Source of the DNA: Curtobacterium sp. Leaf183
GTDB taxonomy: Bacteria; Actinomycetota; Actinomycetes; Actinomycetales; Microbacteriaceae
Direction: 5' to 3'
Assembly (NCBI RefSeq): GCF_001424385.1
Contig: NZ_LMPO01000009.1
Coordinates: 240,885-299,479 of the forward strand
DNA length: 58,595 bases
Shown: positions 18,805 through 31,100 of the stretch, piece after piece
How positions within the stretch are numbered: the stretch's first letter is position 1
Layout: every line of letters begins with the position of its first letter
Translations under genes and position numbers: made by a program
The notes under the pieces: model-generated
What the model was told of the DNA's origin: nothing
Database searches by the model: none
What the model saw: the letters and a program-made list of their open reading frames with translations, nothing else

Positions 18805-18899
18805 CGGTCGTCTCGTCTTTCTGTCAGTTCGACCCGCGCGCACGCCGGTCGAAGCGGTGTCACCGCCAGGTCACGGTCGTGTCCCGGCGGCCCGGTGGT

Positions 18900-19304
18900 T
18901 CAGTCCTCGGTCTTGCGCTTCGTCTGCTCGGCCTCGTCGGCACGCTCGCCGTAGACGGGCTCACCGTTGAGTTCGGTGACGGCACGAGGCTCGGCGACGG
19001 GCTTGGCCTCGTCCTCCGGCGTCGCGGTGGTCTCGATGTCGGACGCGCTGTCGTCGACGACCCGCGAGAGCGTCTGACGGTGCACGGTCACGATGGTGCC
19101 GGGGGCGATCTCGACGTCGGCGGTGACCTTCTCGTCGTCGACCGACAGGAGCGTGCCGTAGAGACCGAAGGACAGCATCACGCGAGCACCCGGCACCATC
19201 TTGGTGGCGAGCTCGCCCTGCTGCTTCTTGCGCTTGCGGCTGTTGTAGAACATGAAGGCCGCGAACGCCACGACGATGACGATGAGGATGACTTCTTGAC
19301 CCAT
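18900..19304 (-). CDS. yajC: Preprotein translocase accessory subunit YajC
   Basis: Small membrane partner of SecDF. The 134-residue protein has a single N-terminal helix (residues 4-20), a basic RKRKKQQ stop-transfer segment and the conserved core MVPGARVMLSFGLYGTL. An acidic, Glu-rich C-terminal tail extends beyond the usual 100-residue length. ATG at 19304 with a GAGAAGG Shine-Dalgarno. A 72-base gap separates it from ruvB. Confidence 0.94.
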   Translation of the reverse strand: MGQEVILIVIVVAFAAFMFYNSRKRKKQQGELATKMVPGARVMLSFGLYGTLLSVDDEKVTADVEIAPGTIVTVHRQTLSRVVDDSASDIETTATPEDEAKPVAEPRAVTELNGEPVYGERADEAEQTKRKTED

Positions 19305-19376
19305 GATTGCGATGCCTTCTCTGGTATTTCGGTTTCGGGCCGTAGCAGTCTAGGGCACGTGGCTGTGGCCGACGGC

Positions 19377-20420
19377 TCAGTCGGGTTGGTCGTCGTCGAA
19401 GAGGCCCGGTTGCGGTCCGACACCCGCGGCGCCCGGCGCGAGACCCAGGTGACGCCAGGCAGCCGGCGTGGCGATCCGGCCCCGCGGGGTCCGTGTCACC
19501 AAGCCGATGCGCACCAGGAACGGCTCGACGACCGACTCGATCGTCTCGGCTTCTTCGCCGACCGAGACAGCGAGCGTGTTGAGCCCGACCGGTCCGCCGT
19601 CGAAGCGGGTCAGCATGGTCTCGAGCACGGCGCGGTCGAGCCGGTCGAGGCCGTACTCGTCGACGTCGTACAGATCGAGAGCGCCCTGGACCGCCGCCAT
19701 GCCGTCGCGGGTGCCGTGCACGAGGGCGAAGTCGCGCACGCGGCGCAGGAGCCGGTTCGCGATGCGGGGGGTCCCCCGGGAACGCCCGGCGATCTCGCGC
19801 AGGGCGAAGCGGTCGAAGTCGAGCTCGAGCAGGTGGGCCGCGCGGATGAGGACCTGCTCGAGTTCGTCCCGTTCGTAGAACTCGAGGTGGGCGGTGAACC
19901 CGAACCGGTCCCGCAGGGGGTTCGGCAGCAGGCCGGCCCGGGTGGTGGCACCGACGAGCGTGAACGGTGCGAGGTCGAGCGGGATGCTGGTCGCTCCGGC
20001 GCCCTTGCCGACCATGACGTCGATCCGGAAATCCTCCATCGCCAGGTACAGCATCTCTTCTGCCGACCGGGCCATGCGGTGGATCTCGTCGATGAACAGC
20101 ACTTCGCCGGGCATGAGCGAGGACAGCACGGCCGCCAGGTCCCCCGCGTGCTGGATCGCCGGTCCGCTCGACATGCGGAGGGGACGGCCGGACTCGTGCG
20201 CCACGATCATCGCCAGCGTGGTCTTGCCGAGTCCGGGAGGACCCGCCATCAGGATGTGGTCCGGGGTACGGTCCTGCATCGCGGCGGCCTTGAGCAGCAG
20301 GTCGAGCTGTCCGCGGACCTTGCGCTGGCCGACGAACTCGGCCAGTGACTTCGGGCGGAGGGCACCCTCGAAGGCGAGTTCCTCGGGAGACTGGGCGTCG
20401 GCCGCCGTGATGCCGCTCAC
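19377..20420 (-). CDS. ruvB: Holliday junction branch migration ATPase RuvB
   Basis: Motor ATPase that drives branch migration of Holliday junctions with RuvA. The 347-residue AAA+ protein shows Walker [10 protein letters not shown] (about residues 60-68), Walker [11 protein letters not shown], the GATTRAG sensor 1 region and the C-terminal winged helix ending in [18 protein letters not shown] at 20420 overlaps the ruvA stop by four bases. The frame continues upstream through ruvA in another phase, which is not coding. Confidence 0.97.
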   Translation of the reverse strand: MSGITAADAQSPEELAFEGALRPKSLAEFVGQRKVRGQLDLLLKAAAMQDRTPDHILMAGPPGLGKTTLAMIVAHESGRPLRMSSGPAIQHAGDLAAVLSSLMPGEVLFIDEIHRMARSAEEMLYLAMEDFRIDVMVGKGAGATSIPLDLAPFTLVGATTRAGLLPNPLRDRFGFTAHLEFYERDELEQVLIRAAHLLELDFDRFALREIAGRSRGTPRIANRLLRRVRDFALVHGTRDGMAAVQGALDLYDVDEYGLDRLDRAVLETMLTRFDGGPVGLNTLAVSVGEEAETIESVVEPFLVRIGLVTRTPRGRIATPAAWRHLGLAPGAAGVGPQPGLFDDDQPD

Positions 20421-21037
20421 CGGCCGGCACCGGTGGGACGGAGGGCGCCGAGCGCGGCGCGGAGGAGCGCCTGGGTGCCCATCGCGGCGACACCGGGCTC
20501 GCTCGCGATGGTGTCCTCGACGGCGCTGCGCGCCGCGTCCTCGCGCCATCCCAACCCGATGAGCGCGATGACGACGTCCTCGGACGCCGGGTGCGCGGTC
20601 ACGCTGCGGGCTCCGGGGGCGGCCGTCGGGGTCTCGAACGCGGCGAGCTTGCCGGAGAGGGCGACGTTGATGAGCTTGGCGGTCTTCGGACCGATGCCGG
20701 ACACCTTGCGGAACGCCGCGTCGTCGTCGTTCGCGACGGCGTTCGCGATCTGGGCGGGGTCCATCGCGCCGAGGACGCCGAGCGCCGACTTGGGACCGAC
20801 GCCGGACACGCTGCGGAGCAGGTCGAAGACACGCAGCGCGTCGGTCGACTCGAAGCCGAAGAGCAGGTGCTCGTCCTCGCGCACGATCATGGCCGTGCGC
20901 ACGAAGACCTCCGAGCCGAGGCGCATCGTGAGGGCGTGCGCCGGGGTGACGGTGACCAGGTAGCCGACGCCACCGACCTCGATCACGACCGCCGATCCGG
21001 CGACGTCGATGCAGGTGCCCCGGAGACTCGCGATCAT
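20417..21037 (-). CDS. ruvA: Holliday junction branch migration protein RuvA
   Basis: Tetrameric Holliday junction-binding protein. The 206-residue protein starts MIASLRGT and has the OB-fold N-terminal domain, two helix-hairpin-helix motifs ([10 protein letters not shown] and [12 protein letters not shown]) and the C-terminal domain that binds RuvB. Four-base overlaps with both ruvC and ruvB. Confidence 0.97.
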   Translation of the reverse strand: MIASLRGTCIDVAGSAVVIEVGGVGYLVTVTPAHALTMRLGSEVFVRTAMIVREDEHLLFGFESTDALRVFDLLRSVSGVGPKSALGVLGAMDPAQIANAVANDDDAAFRKVSGIGPKTAKLINVALSGKLAAFETPTAAPGARSVTAHPASEDVVIALIGLGWREDAARSAVEDTIASEPGVAAMGTQALLRAALGALRPTGAGR

Positions 21038-21693
21038 CCTCCGAGCCTACGGGCACCGGCCGACGAGCCGGACGCGCCGCGCTGCGCGGCGGCTGCTCCC
21101 GCGGCGGCCCGGGCGAGCGGTGAGGAAGCCGTCCGCCCGCCCGTGCCGGCCTGGGCGTCACGCCACGCTCGCTGGGCCGGCGTCAGGACCGCCGAACTGA
21201 CGCCGACGGCGTCGGGTGCACCGAGCCTCCAGGCGTGGCACACGGCCAACGCGAGTGCGTCGGCGGCGTCGGCCGGCTTCGGTGCCTCGGTGAGACCGAG
21301 GATCCGGGCGATCATGGACTGGACCTGTTTCTTGTCGGCGTTGCCGTACCCGGTCACCGCCGCCTTGACCTCGGACGGGGTGTGCAGGCCGACCGGGATG
21401 CCCCGCGATGCCGCGGCGTGCAGCGCGAGACCAGAGGCCTGGGCCGTCCCCATCACCGTGCGGACGTTGGCCTGCGCGAACACCCGCTCGACGGCGACGG
21501 CGTCGGGGCGGTGCTCTTCGATCTGCTCGGCGATGCCGCTGGCGATGAGCACGAGACGCTGCTCGAGGGCCATGTCCGACGGCGTGCGCACGACGGTGAC
21601 GTGCACCAACCGGGCGCGGCGGTCCGGTGTGACCTCGACCACACCGACACCGCACCGGGTGAGCCCGGGATCGACCCCGAGCACGCGGAGCAT
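21034..21693 (-). CDS. ruvC: Crossover junction endodeoxyribonuclease RuvC
   Basis: Resolves Holliday junctions by paired nicks. The 219-residue protein has the catalytic acidic set: D8 in VLGVDPG, the Glu of AVERVF, and the C-terminal acidic pair in the [14 protein letters not shown] segment, plus [10 protein letters not shown]. The last 50 residues form a Ala/Gly-rich extension beyond the usual length of about 170. ATG at 21693, six bases after the yebC stop. Confidence 0.96.
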   Translation of the reverse strand: MLRVLGVDPGLTRCGVGVVEVTPDRRARLVHVTVVRTPSDMALEQRLVLIASGIAEQIEEHRPDAVAVERVFAQANVRTVMGTAQASGLALHAAASRGIPVGLHTPSEVKAAVTGYGNADKKQVQSMIARILGLTEAPKPADAADALALAVCHAWRLGAPDAVGVSSAVLTPAQRAWRDAQAGTGGRTASSPLARAAAGAAAAQRGASGSSAGARRLGG

Positions 21694-21699
21694 GTGGGC

Positions 21700-22464
21700 C
21701 TAGTCCTCGTCCTCGTCGAGCTCGGCCTGGACGTCGGCGGGGATGTCGAAGTTGGCGTACACGTTCTGCACGTCGTCGCTGTCCTCGAGCGCGTCGATCA
21801 GGCGGAAGACCTTGCGGGCGGTCTCGGCGTCGACCGGGACCTTGAGCCCGGGCACGAACTCGGCGTCGGCGGAGTCGTAGTCGATGCCGGCGTCCTGCAG
21901 CGCCGTGCGCGCCGACACCAGGTCGGACGCGTCGGTGATGACCTCGAAGCCGCCGCCCTGGTCGATGACGTCTTCGACACCGGCGTCGAGCACCGCTGTC
22001 ATGACGTCGTCCTCGGACAGGCCGTCGACCTTGGTCACCGAGATGACGCCCTTGCGCGCGAAGTTGTACGCGACGCTGCCCGGGTCCGCCATGGTGCCGC
22101 CGTTGCGCGACATCGCCGTGCGGACTTCGGCCGCGGCACGGTTCTTGTTGTCGGTGAGGCACTCGATCAGCATCGCGACGCCGTTGGCCGCGTAGCCCTC
22201 GTACATGATGGTCGTGTACTCGATCGACTCACCGGTCAGACCGGCTCCGCGCTTGATCGCACGGTCGATGTTGTCGTTCGGCACCGAGGTCTTCTTGGCC
22301 TTCTGGACGGCGTCGACCAGGGTCGGGTTGCCCGACATGTCGGCGCCACCCATCTTGGCCGCGACCTCGATGTTCTTGATGAGCTTGGCGAACGACTTGG
22401 CACGACGACCGTCGATGACGGCCTTCTTGTGCTTCGTCGTTGCCCACTTGGAATGCCCGGACAC
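21700..22464 (-). CDS. yebC: YebC/PmpR-family protein (TACO1-like)
   Basis: A 254-residue protein starting [13 protein letters not shown], the YebC signature. Family members were long annotated as transcription regulators; recent work links them to relief of ribosome stalling at proline runs (family knowledge). The ending is acidic ([12 protein letters not shown]). GTG at 22464 with AAGGAG upstream. Sits upstream of ruvC as in most bacteria. Confidence 0.95.
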   Translation of the reverse strand: MSGHSKWATTKHKKAVIDGRRAKSFAKLIKNIEVAAKMGGADMSGNPTLVDAVQKAKKTSVPNDNIDRAIKRGAGLTGESIEYTTIMYEGYAANGVAMLIECLTDNKNRAAAEVRTAMSRNGGTMADPGSVAYNFARKGVISVTKVDGLSEDDVMTAVLDAGVEDVIDQGGGFEVITDASDLVSARTALQDAGIDYDSADAEFVPGLKVPVDAETARKVFRLIDALEDSDDVQNVYANFDIPADVQAELDEDED

Positions 22465-22561
22465 GGTTCTCCTTGCGTCTTGCGGAACGTCCCGGTCAGT
22501 GTACTGACAGGAGGCCCGGTACGCGCCCGGCGCGCAGGGGCTGTGGACAGGTGGTTGCGCC

Positions 22562-23173
22562 TCAGGCGCTGTGGACGAGGCCGAGGAACCGGCGGTGGAA
22601 CCGGTCCTCGCCCGCCACCTCGGGGTGGAAGGCGCTGGCGATGACGTTGTCCTGCTGCACCGCGACGACCTGCCCGTCGGCCAGGGCCCCGAGCACGTGG
22701 ACGCCCGCGCCGTGCTGCTCGACCACGGGCGCGCGGATGAAGACCGCGTGGACCGGGGCGTCGCCCAGGTCGGGCATCGGGATGTCCGTCTCGAACGAGT
22801 CGTTCTGACTGCCGAACGCGTTGCGCCGGACCGTGGTGTCGAGGACACCGAGGGTCTGCTGCCCGCCGATGGCGTTCGTGATCCGGTCGCTCAGCATGAT
22901 CATGCCCGCACACGTGCCGTAGGTCGGCAGTCCCGCCCGGATGGCCTCGGACAGGGGCTCGGCGACGCCGAACGCCCGCGACAGCTTGTCCATCACGCCC
23001 GACTCGCCACCGGGGATCACGACGCCGTGCAGCGTGGCGATCTCGTCCGGGCGGCGCAACGGGACGACGTCGGCACCGAGTGCGGTCAGCGACGCGATGT
23101 GCTCGCGGAAGTCCCCCTGCAGCGCGAGGACCCCGATCCGCGGGGCGGTGCCGCCGGTGTGGTTACCAGCCAC
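22562..23173 (-). CDS. pdxT: Pyridoxal 5'-phosphate synthase glutaminase subunit
   Basis: Glutaminase that supplies ammonia to PdxS for de novo vitamin B6 synthesis. The 203-residue class I amidotransferase has GGES at 55-58, the nucleophile in GTCAGM (Cys at about residue 88) and the catalytic His/Glu in [12 protein letters not shown] at 23173 overlaps the end of pdxS by 11 bases. Longer in-frame extensions lie wholly within pdxS and are rejected. Confidence 0.95.
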   Translation of the reverse strand: MAGNHTGGTAPRIGVLALQGDFREHIASLTALGADVVPLRRPDEIATLHGVVIPGGESGVMDKLSRAFGVAEPLSEAIRAGLPTYGTCAGMIMLSDRITNAIGGQQTLGVLDTTVRRNAFGSQNDSFETDIPMPDLGDAPVHAVFIRAPVVEQHGAGVHVLGALADGQVVAVQQDNVIASAFHPEVAGEDRFHRRFLGLVHSA

Positions 23174-24089
23174 GCTCGGCGAGGCGGTGCGGTGCGGGGA
23201 CGTCGGCGACGTTGATGCCGACCATCGCCTCGCCCAGCCCACGGGACACCTCGGCAATGACCTTGGGGTCGTCGTGGAAGGTCACGGCCTTGACGATCGC
23301 GGCGGCGCGGGCGGCAGGGTCACCGGACTTGAAGATGCCGGAACCGACGAACACGCCGTCGGCACCGAGCTGCATCATCATCGCGGCGTCGGCCGGGGTG
23401 GCCACACCACCGGCGGTGAAGAGCACGACGGGGAGCTTGCCGGACTGGGCGACTTCCTGCACGACGTCGATCGGGGCCTGCAGTTCCTTCGCCGCGACGT
23501 AGAGCTCGTCGGGACGGAGGTTGCGGAGCGCCGCGATCTCCTTCGTGATGGTGCGGATGTGCTTGGTCGCCTCGGACACGTCACCGGTGCCCGCTTCACC
23601 CTTGGAGCGGATCATGGCCGCGCCCTCGGTGATGCGACGGAGCGCTTCGCCGAGGTTCGTCGCACCGCAGACGAAGGGCGTGGTGAAGTTCCACTTGTCG
23701 ATGTGGTTGACGTAGTCGGCGGGCGAGAGCACCTCGGACTCGTCGATGTAGTCGACGCCGAGCTCCTGCAGCACCTGGGCCTCGACGAAGTGCCCGATGC
23801 GGGCCTTGGCCATGACCGGGATCGACACGGCTGCGATGATCTCCTCGATCATCGACGGGTCGGACATGCGGGCGACGCCGCCCTGGGCGCGGATGTCGGC
23901 GGGGACACGCTCGAGGGCCATGACCGCGGTCGCGCCGGCTTCTTCCGCGATGCGGGCCTGCTCGGCGTCGACGACGTCCATGATCACGCCGCCCTTGAGC
24001 ATCTCCGCCAGGCCGCGCTTGACCCGGGACGAGCCGGTGATCGAGGTGCCGTTGGTGCTGGTGTCGGGGGTGCTGCTGCTGTCGCTCAT
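23163..24089 (-). CDS. pdxS: Pyridoxal 5'-phosphate synthase lyase subunit
   Basis: Builds PLP from ribose-5-phosphate, glyceraldehyde-3-phosphate and PdxT-derived ammonia. The 308-residue TIM-barrel protein has [17 protein letters not shown] near the N-terminus, [14 protein letters not shown] with the catalytic lysine and the phosphate-binding VGSGIFKS. The Ser/Thr-rich first 25 residues are variable in the family. ATG at 24089 is chosen; an ATG at 24101 overlaps a TAGGAT hexamer that looks like the -10 box and would give a leader of only about three bases. Confidence 0.96.
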   Translation of the reverse strand: MSDSSSTPDTSTNGTSITGSSRVKRGLAEMLKGGVIMDVVDAEQARIAEEAGATAVMALERVPADIRAQGGVARMSDPSMIEEIIAAVSIPVMAKARIGHFVEAQVLQELGVDYIDESEVLSPADYVNHIDKWNFTTPFVCGATNLGEALRRITEGAAMIRSKGEAGTGDVSEATKHIRTITKEIAALRNLRPDELYVAAKELQAPIDVVQEVAQSGKLPVVLFTAGGVATPADAAMMMQLGADGVFVGSGIFKSGDPAARAAAIVKAVTFHDDPKVIAEVSRGLGEAMVGINVADVPAPHRLAERGW

Positions 24090-24133
24090 GATGCCGTCCA
24101 TCCTAGTGCGCGACCCGGCACCGCGCTCCGCGG

Positions 24134-24780
24134 TCAGTCGCTCGTCGGCCAACCCTCGGCGACGAGCCGCCGTGTGTCGCCGAGCAGCTGGGACATCGAC
24201 TTGGTGCGGGCGATGATCGGGAAGAAGTTCGAGTCCGACTGCCACCGCGGGACGATGTGCTGATGGAGGTGCCCGGCCACCCCGGCACCCGCGACCTCGC
24301 CCTGGTTCATGCCGATGTTGAAGCCGTCGCAGTGCGAGACCTGCCGCAGCACCCGCATCGCCGTCTGGGTGAGCTCGCCGACCTCACGGAGCTCGTCGGG
24401 CGAGGCGTCGTCGTACAGCGGGATGTGGCGGTACGGGCAGACCAGCAGGTGCCCGTTGTTGTACGGGTACAGGTTGAGCAGAACGTAGGCGTGCTCGCCG
24501 CGGGCGACGATCAGGGCGTCCTCGTCGGACTTGGCCGGTGCGTCGCAGAACGGGCAGTCGTCCTTGTGGCCGCGACCCTCGCCCTCGCGGCCGGCGTCGA
24601 TGTACGCCATCCGGTGCGGGTTCCACAGGCGCTGGAAGGCATCCGGGACCGCGGCGCCGGTCGCGGCGTCACGGATGACCAGCGGGTCGTCGCTGGAACC
24701 GGTGCCGGCGGTCCCGGGACCGACCACGTCGTCGACGTGACCGGTCCCAAGGACCTGCTCGGGTCCTCCAGGCAGTTCCA

Positions 24781-24781
<1 letters not shown>
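24134..24781 (-). CDS. HIT-domain hydrolase/phosphorylase
   Basis: Nucleotide-binding HIT protein of 215 residues with the histidine triad HLHQHIV, a CPFC zinc-type pair (DDCPFCDA) and the [13 protein letters not shown] segment. It resembles actinobacterial diadenosine-tetraphosphate phosphorylases. ATG at 24781 shares one base with the thrS stop codon, so it is coupled to thrS. In mycobacteria the genes pgsA, an acyltransferase and pimA follow here (family knowledge). In this window pdxS starts only 44 bases downstream. Confidence 0.9.
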
Positions 24782-26802
<2,021 letters not shown>

Positions 26803-26858
26803 GTGGTGGGACTCCTCGTTCTGGTGGTGCGGCAATGCTAGTCGGCGGGCGGGGCCGC

Positions 26859-27401
26859 TCAGGCCGGGACGGCGCCGAGCGTGGTGACGGGCAAGCGCGG
26901 TTCGAGGCGCTCGCGTCCCTGCAGCCCGTCGAGTTCGAGCAGGGCGGCGAACCCGATGGCCTGGTAGCCGGCACGCTCGAGCAGCGTGATGGTCGCGGCC
27001 CCGGTGCCGCCCGTCGCGAGGACGTCGTCGACGACGAGCACCCGTGTGCCGGCGGGGAGCTGTGCCGGGCGGAGTTCGAGCTCGGCCTCGCCGTACTCGA
27101 GCGCGTACTGCTCGCTGAGCACCTCGCCCGGGAGCTTGCCCGCCTTGCGCACGGTCAGCACGCCGACCTGGTGCTGTGCAGCGATGCCGCCGGCGAGTGC
27201 GAAGCCTCGTGCCTCGATGCCCGCGACCGCGGCGAACCCGCCCCCGACGGCGAACGGCGCCGCGAGTGCCTCGCACACGCGCCCGAACGCGACTGCGTCC
27301 GCGAACACCGGCGTCACGTCACGGAACAGGATCCCGGGCTTCGGGAAGTCGGGGACGATCGTGGTGAGGCGCTGGACGAGATCGGACGCGGTTTCGGTCA
27401 T
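26859..27401 (-). CDS. apt: Adenine phosphoribosyltransferase
   Basis: Salvages adenine to AMP with PRPP. The 180-residue protein has the PRPP loop [13 protein letters not shown], the AGIEARGF motif and an [15 protein letters not shown]-terminal segment, all typical. ATG at 27401 lies six bases after TACGGT, so it is probably leaderless. In many actinobacteria apt lies between secF and rel; here it is displaced upstream of thrS and a rhodanese gene occupies the usual slot. Confidence 0.95.
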   Translation of the reverse strand: MTETASDLVQRLTTIVPDFPKPGILFRDVTPVFADAVAFGRVCEALAAPFAVGGGFAAVAGIEARGFALAGGIAAQHQVGVLTVRKAGKLPGEVLSEQYALEYGEAELELRPAQLPAGTRVLVVDDVLATGGTGAATITLLERAGYQAIGFAALLELDGLQGRERLEPRLPVTTLGAVPA

Positions 27402-27407
27402 GGGACA

Positions 27408-27413
27408 ACCGTA
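27408..27413 (-). promoter_or_regulatory. -10 hexamer of apt, probably leaderless
   Basis: TACGGT on the minus strand, six bases before the apt ATG. Confidence 0.5.
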
Positions 27414-27434
27414 CGGGCGGTCGGCGTGCGTCTC

Positions 27435-27480
27435 GCACCGTGCGAGGTTGGCGGCTGCGCACCGTGCGAGGTTGGCGGCT
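27435..27480. repeat. 22-bp direct repeat, two copies
   Basis: Identical 22-base units at 27435-27456 and 27459-27480 with core GTGCGAGGTTGGCGGCT. A related GTGCGAGGAACC follows at 27501-27512. Together with the hairpins next to it this looks like a REP-type intergenic element upstream of apt. Confidence 0.75.
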
Positions 27481-27481
27481 C

Positions 27482-27531
27482 GTGCGGGGACGATCGCTCC
27501 GTGCGAGGAACCATCCCCGCACGGAGCGATC
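27482..27531. repeat. Two mutually exclusive hairpins
   Basis: A perfect 14-bp stem (27492-27505 with 27518-27531) competes with a 9-bp stem (27482-27490 with 27514-27522). Both cannot form at once. It may be a REP-like palindrome or a terminator for the gene at 27587-27823. Confidence 0.6.
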
Positions 27532-27586
27532 AACCCGGCACCACACCCGCGAGCGGCCCGAGCGGCCCGAGCGGTGGCGCCGCGCC

Positions 27587-27823
27587 TCAGCGCCACATGC
27601 GCAGGCCGGCGCCGAGCATGACCCACTCGGCTTCGCGCTGCTCGCGTTCGCGAGCAAGCCGCGCACGCAGCTCGGGGTCGATCTGCGGCCGCCGCGTGCG
27701 ACGGCTCCAGATGATGAGGGACATCCCGACGCGCAGCGCGACCCGGTCGGGCAACGAGACCCTGCCGGGGGCGACGGGCGCGTCGGGCGGTCGGAGGACG
27801 GACTTGGTGGACATGGTGGTCAC
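27587..27823 (-). CDS. Small basic hypothetical protein
   Basis: A product of 78 residues (75 if translation starts at the ATG at 27814). It is rich in Arg, with one short hydrophobic helix (RVALRVGMSLIIW) and a predicted charged coil RARLAREREQREAEW. Similar short proteins with a DRVALRxG segment occur in Microbacteriaceae, but I cannot name a family. No clear Shine-Dalgarno. It could be the downstream gene of the leader-peptide transcript that begins near 28360. Confidence 0.5.
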   Translation of the reverse strand: MTTMSTKSVLRPPDAPVAPGRVSLPDRVALRVGMSLIIWSRRTRRPQIDPELRARLAREREQREAEWVMLGAGLRMWR

Positions 27824-28244
27824 CGTTCGTGTTGAGGAGGAGTTGTGGAGAGCGGCGCGACGGAGCGACCCGCGGCCGGGTGGGGACTGCTCGATGCATT
27901 CGCACGGAAATGCGCGGATGGTGGCAGCCGAGAACGACGAATGACCTGACGCGGGAATCGTCCCAGTCGTGCACGACATTCCTCGCGCGCATTCCGCGCG
28001 ACGTCGATCGGGAACCGCAGGCAGCCGCGCCGGACCAGCCGGACAAGCCCGCCCAACCGAAGGAGCCCGACGAACCGGGGTGGCGGTACCCGATCAAGAC
28101 CGACCGGACGAGCGGAGCCCGCCAGGGTCACGATCAGCGAAGAGATGCCGGGCCCGGATGACCGGGTCTGGCGGCTGCAGCGCGGGCGCTCAGTTCAGCG
28201 ACGACCGCGGCGCGAGGCCGAGATGGGGACGAGGACGTCCCGCG
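27824..28244. other. Gap with no confident gene
   Basis: Composition is more AT-rich and codon bias is weak on both strands. A minus frame of 103 codons ends in a four-base overlap with the small gene at 27823, and a plus frame ends near 28161, but neither has a convincing start or composition. I see no IS or RNA signature. Confidence 0.5.
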
Positions 28245-28328
28245 TCAGCAGCTACCGCGGAACGGGGCGCCGAAGCTGCCACGGACTGCACGGAACGGCG
28301 TCTGCGTGGTGATGATGATGGTGATCAT
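28245..28328 (-). CDS. Possible 27-residue leader peptide
   Basis: Short ORF beginning MITIIITTQ and ending FRGSC before TGA. It has a strong Shine-Dalgarno (AAAGGGGG at 28335-28342), better than most genes here, and an upstream promoter-like pair. There is no long coding sequence directly after it; the next candidate starts about 420 bases downstream at 27823. The size, the strong initiation site and the position suggest a regulatory or arrest peptide, or a small membrane-active protein. No known family is recognised. Confidence 0.45.
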   Translation of the reverse strand: MITIIITTQTPFRAVRGSFGAPFRGSC

Positions 28329-28368
28329 GGTCGGCCCCCTTTCTGCACGAGTTGTACGAGGTGTCTGA

Positions 28369-28398
28369 ACCTTAGCGGCATTCTCGACGTCACCGCAA
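28369..28398 (-). promoter_or_regulatory. Promoter of the leader-peptide transcript
   Basis: Minus-strand TTGCGG (28393-28398) and TAAGGT (28369-28374) separated by 18 bases, about 35 bases before the strong ribosome site. Among the better sigma-70-type matches in the window. Confidence 0.5.
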
Positions 28399-28440
28399 GC
28401 GTTCCTCCGGGATTCCTCGAAATGCATTCGGCATGCACGA

Positions 28441-28477
28441 AGAACGCCCCGGGACCGAACAGGTCCCGGGGCGTTCT
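28441..28477 (-). terminator. Terminator after the clp gene
   Basis: Perfect 16-bp GC-rich stem, 28441-28456 with 28462-28477, five-base loop, starting 16 bases after the clp stop. It separates clp from the leader-peptide promoter. Confidence 0.85.
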
Positions 28478-28492
28478 CCGTGTGGATCGAGT

Positions 28493-31084
28493 TCAGCCGA
28501 CGAGCGTCGCCGTGACGCCTGCGACGCGGGCGACGAGGGCGTCGCCGTCCACGGTGACCTGCACCGTGTCACCAGCACCGGCCACCCCGTCCACGACGAG
28601 CGTCGCGATGCGGTCGTCGACCTCGCGCTGGATCAGCCGTCGGAGCGGGCGGGCACCGTACTCCGGCTCGTACCCGTGCTCGGCGAGCCAGGCGACGGCG
28701 TCCTCGGACACCGACAGGACCATGTCCTGCGCGATGAGCCGCATCGAGGTCTCGGCGAGCAGCAGCGACACGATCGACTGCAGCTGCGACGGGTCGAGCT
28801 TGCGGAACAGCACGATGTCGTCGATGCGGTTGATGAACTCCGGCCGCATCGCCTCGCGGAGCTTGCCCATCACGCGCTGCCGCAGGTCCTCCTCCGAGAA
28901 CCCACCGTCCGCCGACGCCGAGAACCCGAGGGCTCCCGTGCGCGACGCCAGGAACTCGGACCCGATGTTCGACGTCATGATCACGACCGTGTTCCGGAAG
29001 TCGACCGTGCGGCCCTGTCCGTCCGTGAGCCGTCCGTCGTCGAGCACCTGCAGCAGCAGGTTGAAGACGTCGGGGTGCGCCTTCTCGACCTCGTCGAGCA
29101 GGATGACCGAGTACGGGTTGCGACGGACACGCTCGGTCAGCTGACCGGCCTCGTCGTAGCCGACGTACCCGGGAGGGGCGCCGACCAGCCGCGACACGGT
29201 GTGCCGCTCGCCGAACTCGCTCATGTCGAAGCGGAGCATCGCCGTCTCGTCCCCGAACAGCGATGCCGCGAGGGACTTCGCCAGCTCGGTCTTGCCGACC
29301 CCGGTCGGCCCGAGGAACAGGAAGCTGCCGACGGGACGGTCCGGGTCGCCCATGCCAGTCCGGTTGCGACGCACCGCCGTGGCGATGGCCCGCACGGCGT
29401 CGTCCTGTCCGACGACCCGCTCGTGCAGTTCGTCCTCGAGCGCGGCGAGCCGCGTCCGGTCGCCCTGGGTCAGCCGGGACGCGGGGATCCCGGTGGCTCG
29501 CGCCACCACGGCCGCGATGTCGGCTTCGGTGATCTCCGTGCTCGCGGACTCCGGACTGGAGGACCGACCTGCGTCCGCCTGTGCGGCGGCGGCGATCCGG
29601 GCCTCCAGTTCGGCCGTCTGGTCGCGCAGGCGCGATGCCGCTTCGTAGTCCTCCGCGCTGACGGCACGGTCCTTCTCAGCCATCAGCTCGGCGACCTGGT
29701 CGCGCAGTGCCTCGACGTCGACGTCGCCCGAACGGGCGAGCCGGCGGCGAGCCCCAGCCTGGTCGATGAGGTCGATGGCCTTGTCGGGCAGGTGCCGGTC
29801 GGCGACGTAGCGGTGCGAGAGCTCGACCGCGGCGCGCAGGGCGTCGTCGGTGTAGGTCACGCCGTGGTGCTTGGCGTACCGCGGTGCCAGCCCGGTCAGG
29901 ATCGCCACGGCGTCCTCGACGCTCGGCTCCCCCACCGTGACGGGTTGGAAGCGGCGCTCGAGTGCGGCGTCCTTCTCGATCCGGCGGTACTCCTTCAGCG
30001 TGGTCGCGCCGACCATGTGCAGGTCACCGCGGGCCAGACGGGGCTTCAGGATGTTGCCCGCGTCCATCGACCCACCCTCGCCGCCACCACCGGCGCCGAC
30101 GACCGTGTGCAGCTCGTCCACGAACACGATGAGCTCGTCGGCGTGCGCCGCGATCTCGTCCATGGCCTTCGTCAGGCGTTCCTCGAAGTCGCCGCGGTAG
30201 CGGGTGCCGGAGAGCATGCCGGGCAGGTCGAGGGCGACGACGCGCTTGCCCTGCAGCAGGCTCGGGACGTCGCCGTCCGCGATGCGCTGCGCGAGGCCCT
30301 CGACGATCGCGGTCTTGCCGACACCGGGCTCGCCGATCAGCACGGGGTTGTTCTTCGACCGGCGCAGCAGGATCTCGACGGTCTGTTCGATCTCGTCCGC
30401 GCGGCCGATCACCGGGTCGATGCCGCCCTGGCGGGCGCGCTCGGTGAGGTCCGTGCCGAACTGGTCGAGCGTCGGGGTCTCCGACTGCTGCTGGTCGGCT
30501 TCGGTGGTCCCTGGCATCGGGCGCCCCTCTCGAGCCGCATCGGCGGCCTGCTGTGCGTACGACTGCATCACCTGCGGGGTGATGCCGGCGCTCGCCAGGA
30601 GCTGACCGGTGACGGTCTCCTGGTCCATGACGAGCGCGAAGAAGACGTGCTCGGGGTCGGTGTAGGTGCTGCCGAAGCCGCGGGCCGCCTGGGTGGCCTC
30701 GACGAGGACGCGCTGCGCCGAGGGCGTGAGTGCCGGCCGACCCTCGACGGGCTCGGCGGTCGGGGCGGGCAGGCGCTGCTCGACCTCGTCGGCCAGGTGC
30801 GCCGGGTCGATGCCCGCGGAGCGGACGACGGCGTCGAAGGGCTCGGTCTCGACGAGCACGTGCAGCAGGTGCAGTGCGTCGAGCTCCCGCTGCCCCTGGG
30901 CGACCGCGTACTCGGCGGTGCGCTGGAGCAGGTCGTGGGTGCGGCGGCTGAGCAGCCGGGTGATGTCGACCGGACGTCCCAGCGGTGTGGATCGCTGGGC
31001 GCCGGCGTTCTGTGCCGCGAGCAGACGAGCGAGGAACGCGTCGAACGCGTCGTTGCCGTTGGTCGGGCCGGACGTTGCTGGCAA
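28493..31084 (-). CDS. ClpC-type ATP-dependent unfoldase under HspR-type control
   Basis: AAA+ unfoldase of 863 residues. Order: Clp N-domain repeats, D1 with Walker [10 protein letters not shown], a short UVR-like middle segment ([19 protein letters not shown]), D2 with [12 protein letters not shown] and Walker [14 protein letters not shown]. The UVR-like middle and an LGF tripeptide (GALGFSA) in the D2 loop point to a ClpP-partnering ClpC-type protein, not ClpB, which has a long coiled coil and no such loop. Start: TTG at 31084, five bases after AGGAGG. A frame start at 31120 would lie inside the HAIR operator. Monocistronic, ended by a strong hairpin. Confidence 0.9.
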   Translation of the reverse strand: MPATSGPTNGNDAFDAFLARLLAAQNAGAQRSTPLGRPVDITRLLSRRTHDLLQRTAEYAVAQGQRELDALHLLHVLVETEPFDAVVRSAGIDPAHLADEVEQRLPAPTAEPVEGRPALTPSAQRVLVEATQAARGFGSTYTDPEHVFFALVMDQETVTGQLLASAGITPQVMQSYAQQAADAAREGRPMPGTTEADQQQSETPTLDQFGTDLTERARQGGIDPVIGRADEIEQTVEILLRRSKNNPVLIGEPGVGKTAIVEGLAQRIADGDVPSLLQGKRVVALDLPGMLSGTRYRGDFEERLTKAMDEIAAHADELIVFVDELHTVVGAGGGGEGGSMDAGNILKPRLARGDLHMVGATTLKEYRRIEKDAALERRFQPVTVGEPSVEDAVAILTGLAPRYAKHHGVTYTDDALRAAVELSHRYVADRHLPDKAIDLIDQAGARRRLARSGDVDVEALRDQVAELMAEKDRAVSAEDYEAASRLRDQTAELEARIAAAAQADAGRSSSPESASTEITEADIAAVVARATGIPASRLTQGDRTRLAALEDELHERVVGQDDAVRAIATAVRRNRTGMGDPDRPVGSFLFLGPTGVGKTELAKSLAASLFGDETAMLRFDMSEFGERHTVSRLVGAPPGYVGYDEAGQLTERVRRNPYSVILLDEVEKAHPDVFNLLLQVLDDGRLTDGQGRTVDFRNTVVIMTSNIGSEFLASRTGALGFSASADGGFSEEDLRQRVMGKLREAMRPEFINRIDDIVLFRKLDPSQLQSIVSLLLAETSMRLIAQDMVLSVSEDAVAWLAEHGYEPEYGARPLRRLIQREVDDRIATLVVDGVAGAGDTVQVTVDGDALVARVAGVTATLVG

Positions 31085-31100
31085 AGGGACCTCCTGGGAA

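Noticed and set aside
27820..28131. Minus-strand frame of 103 codons ending in a four-base overlap with the small gene at 27823
   Set aside because: No Shine-Dalgarno, weak codon bias and Arg-rich composition; the overlap alone is not enough.
27829..28161. Plus-strand frame of 110 codons with a Pro/Asp/Lys-rich end
   Set aside because: The C-terminal part looks protein-like, but no convincing in-frame start or ribosome site exists.
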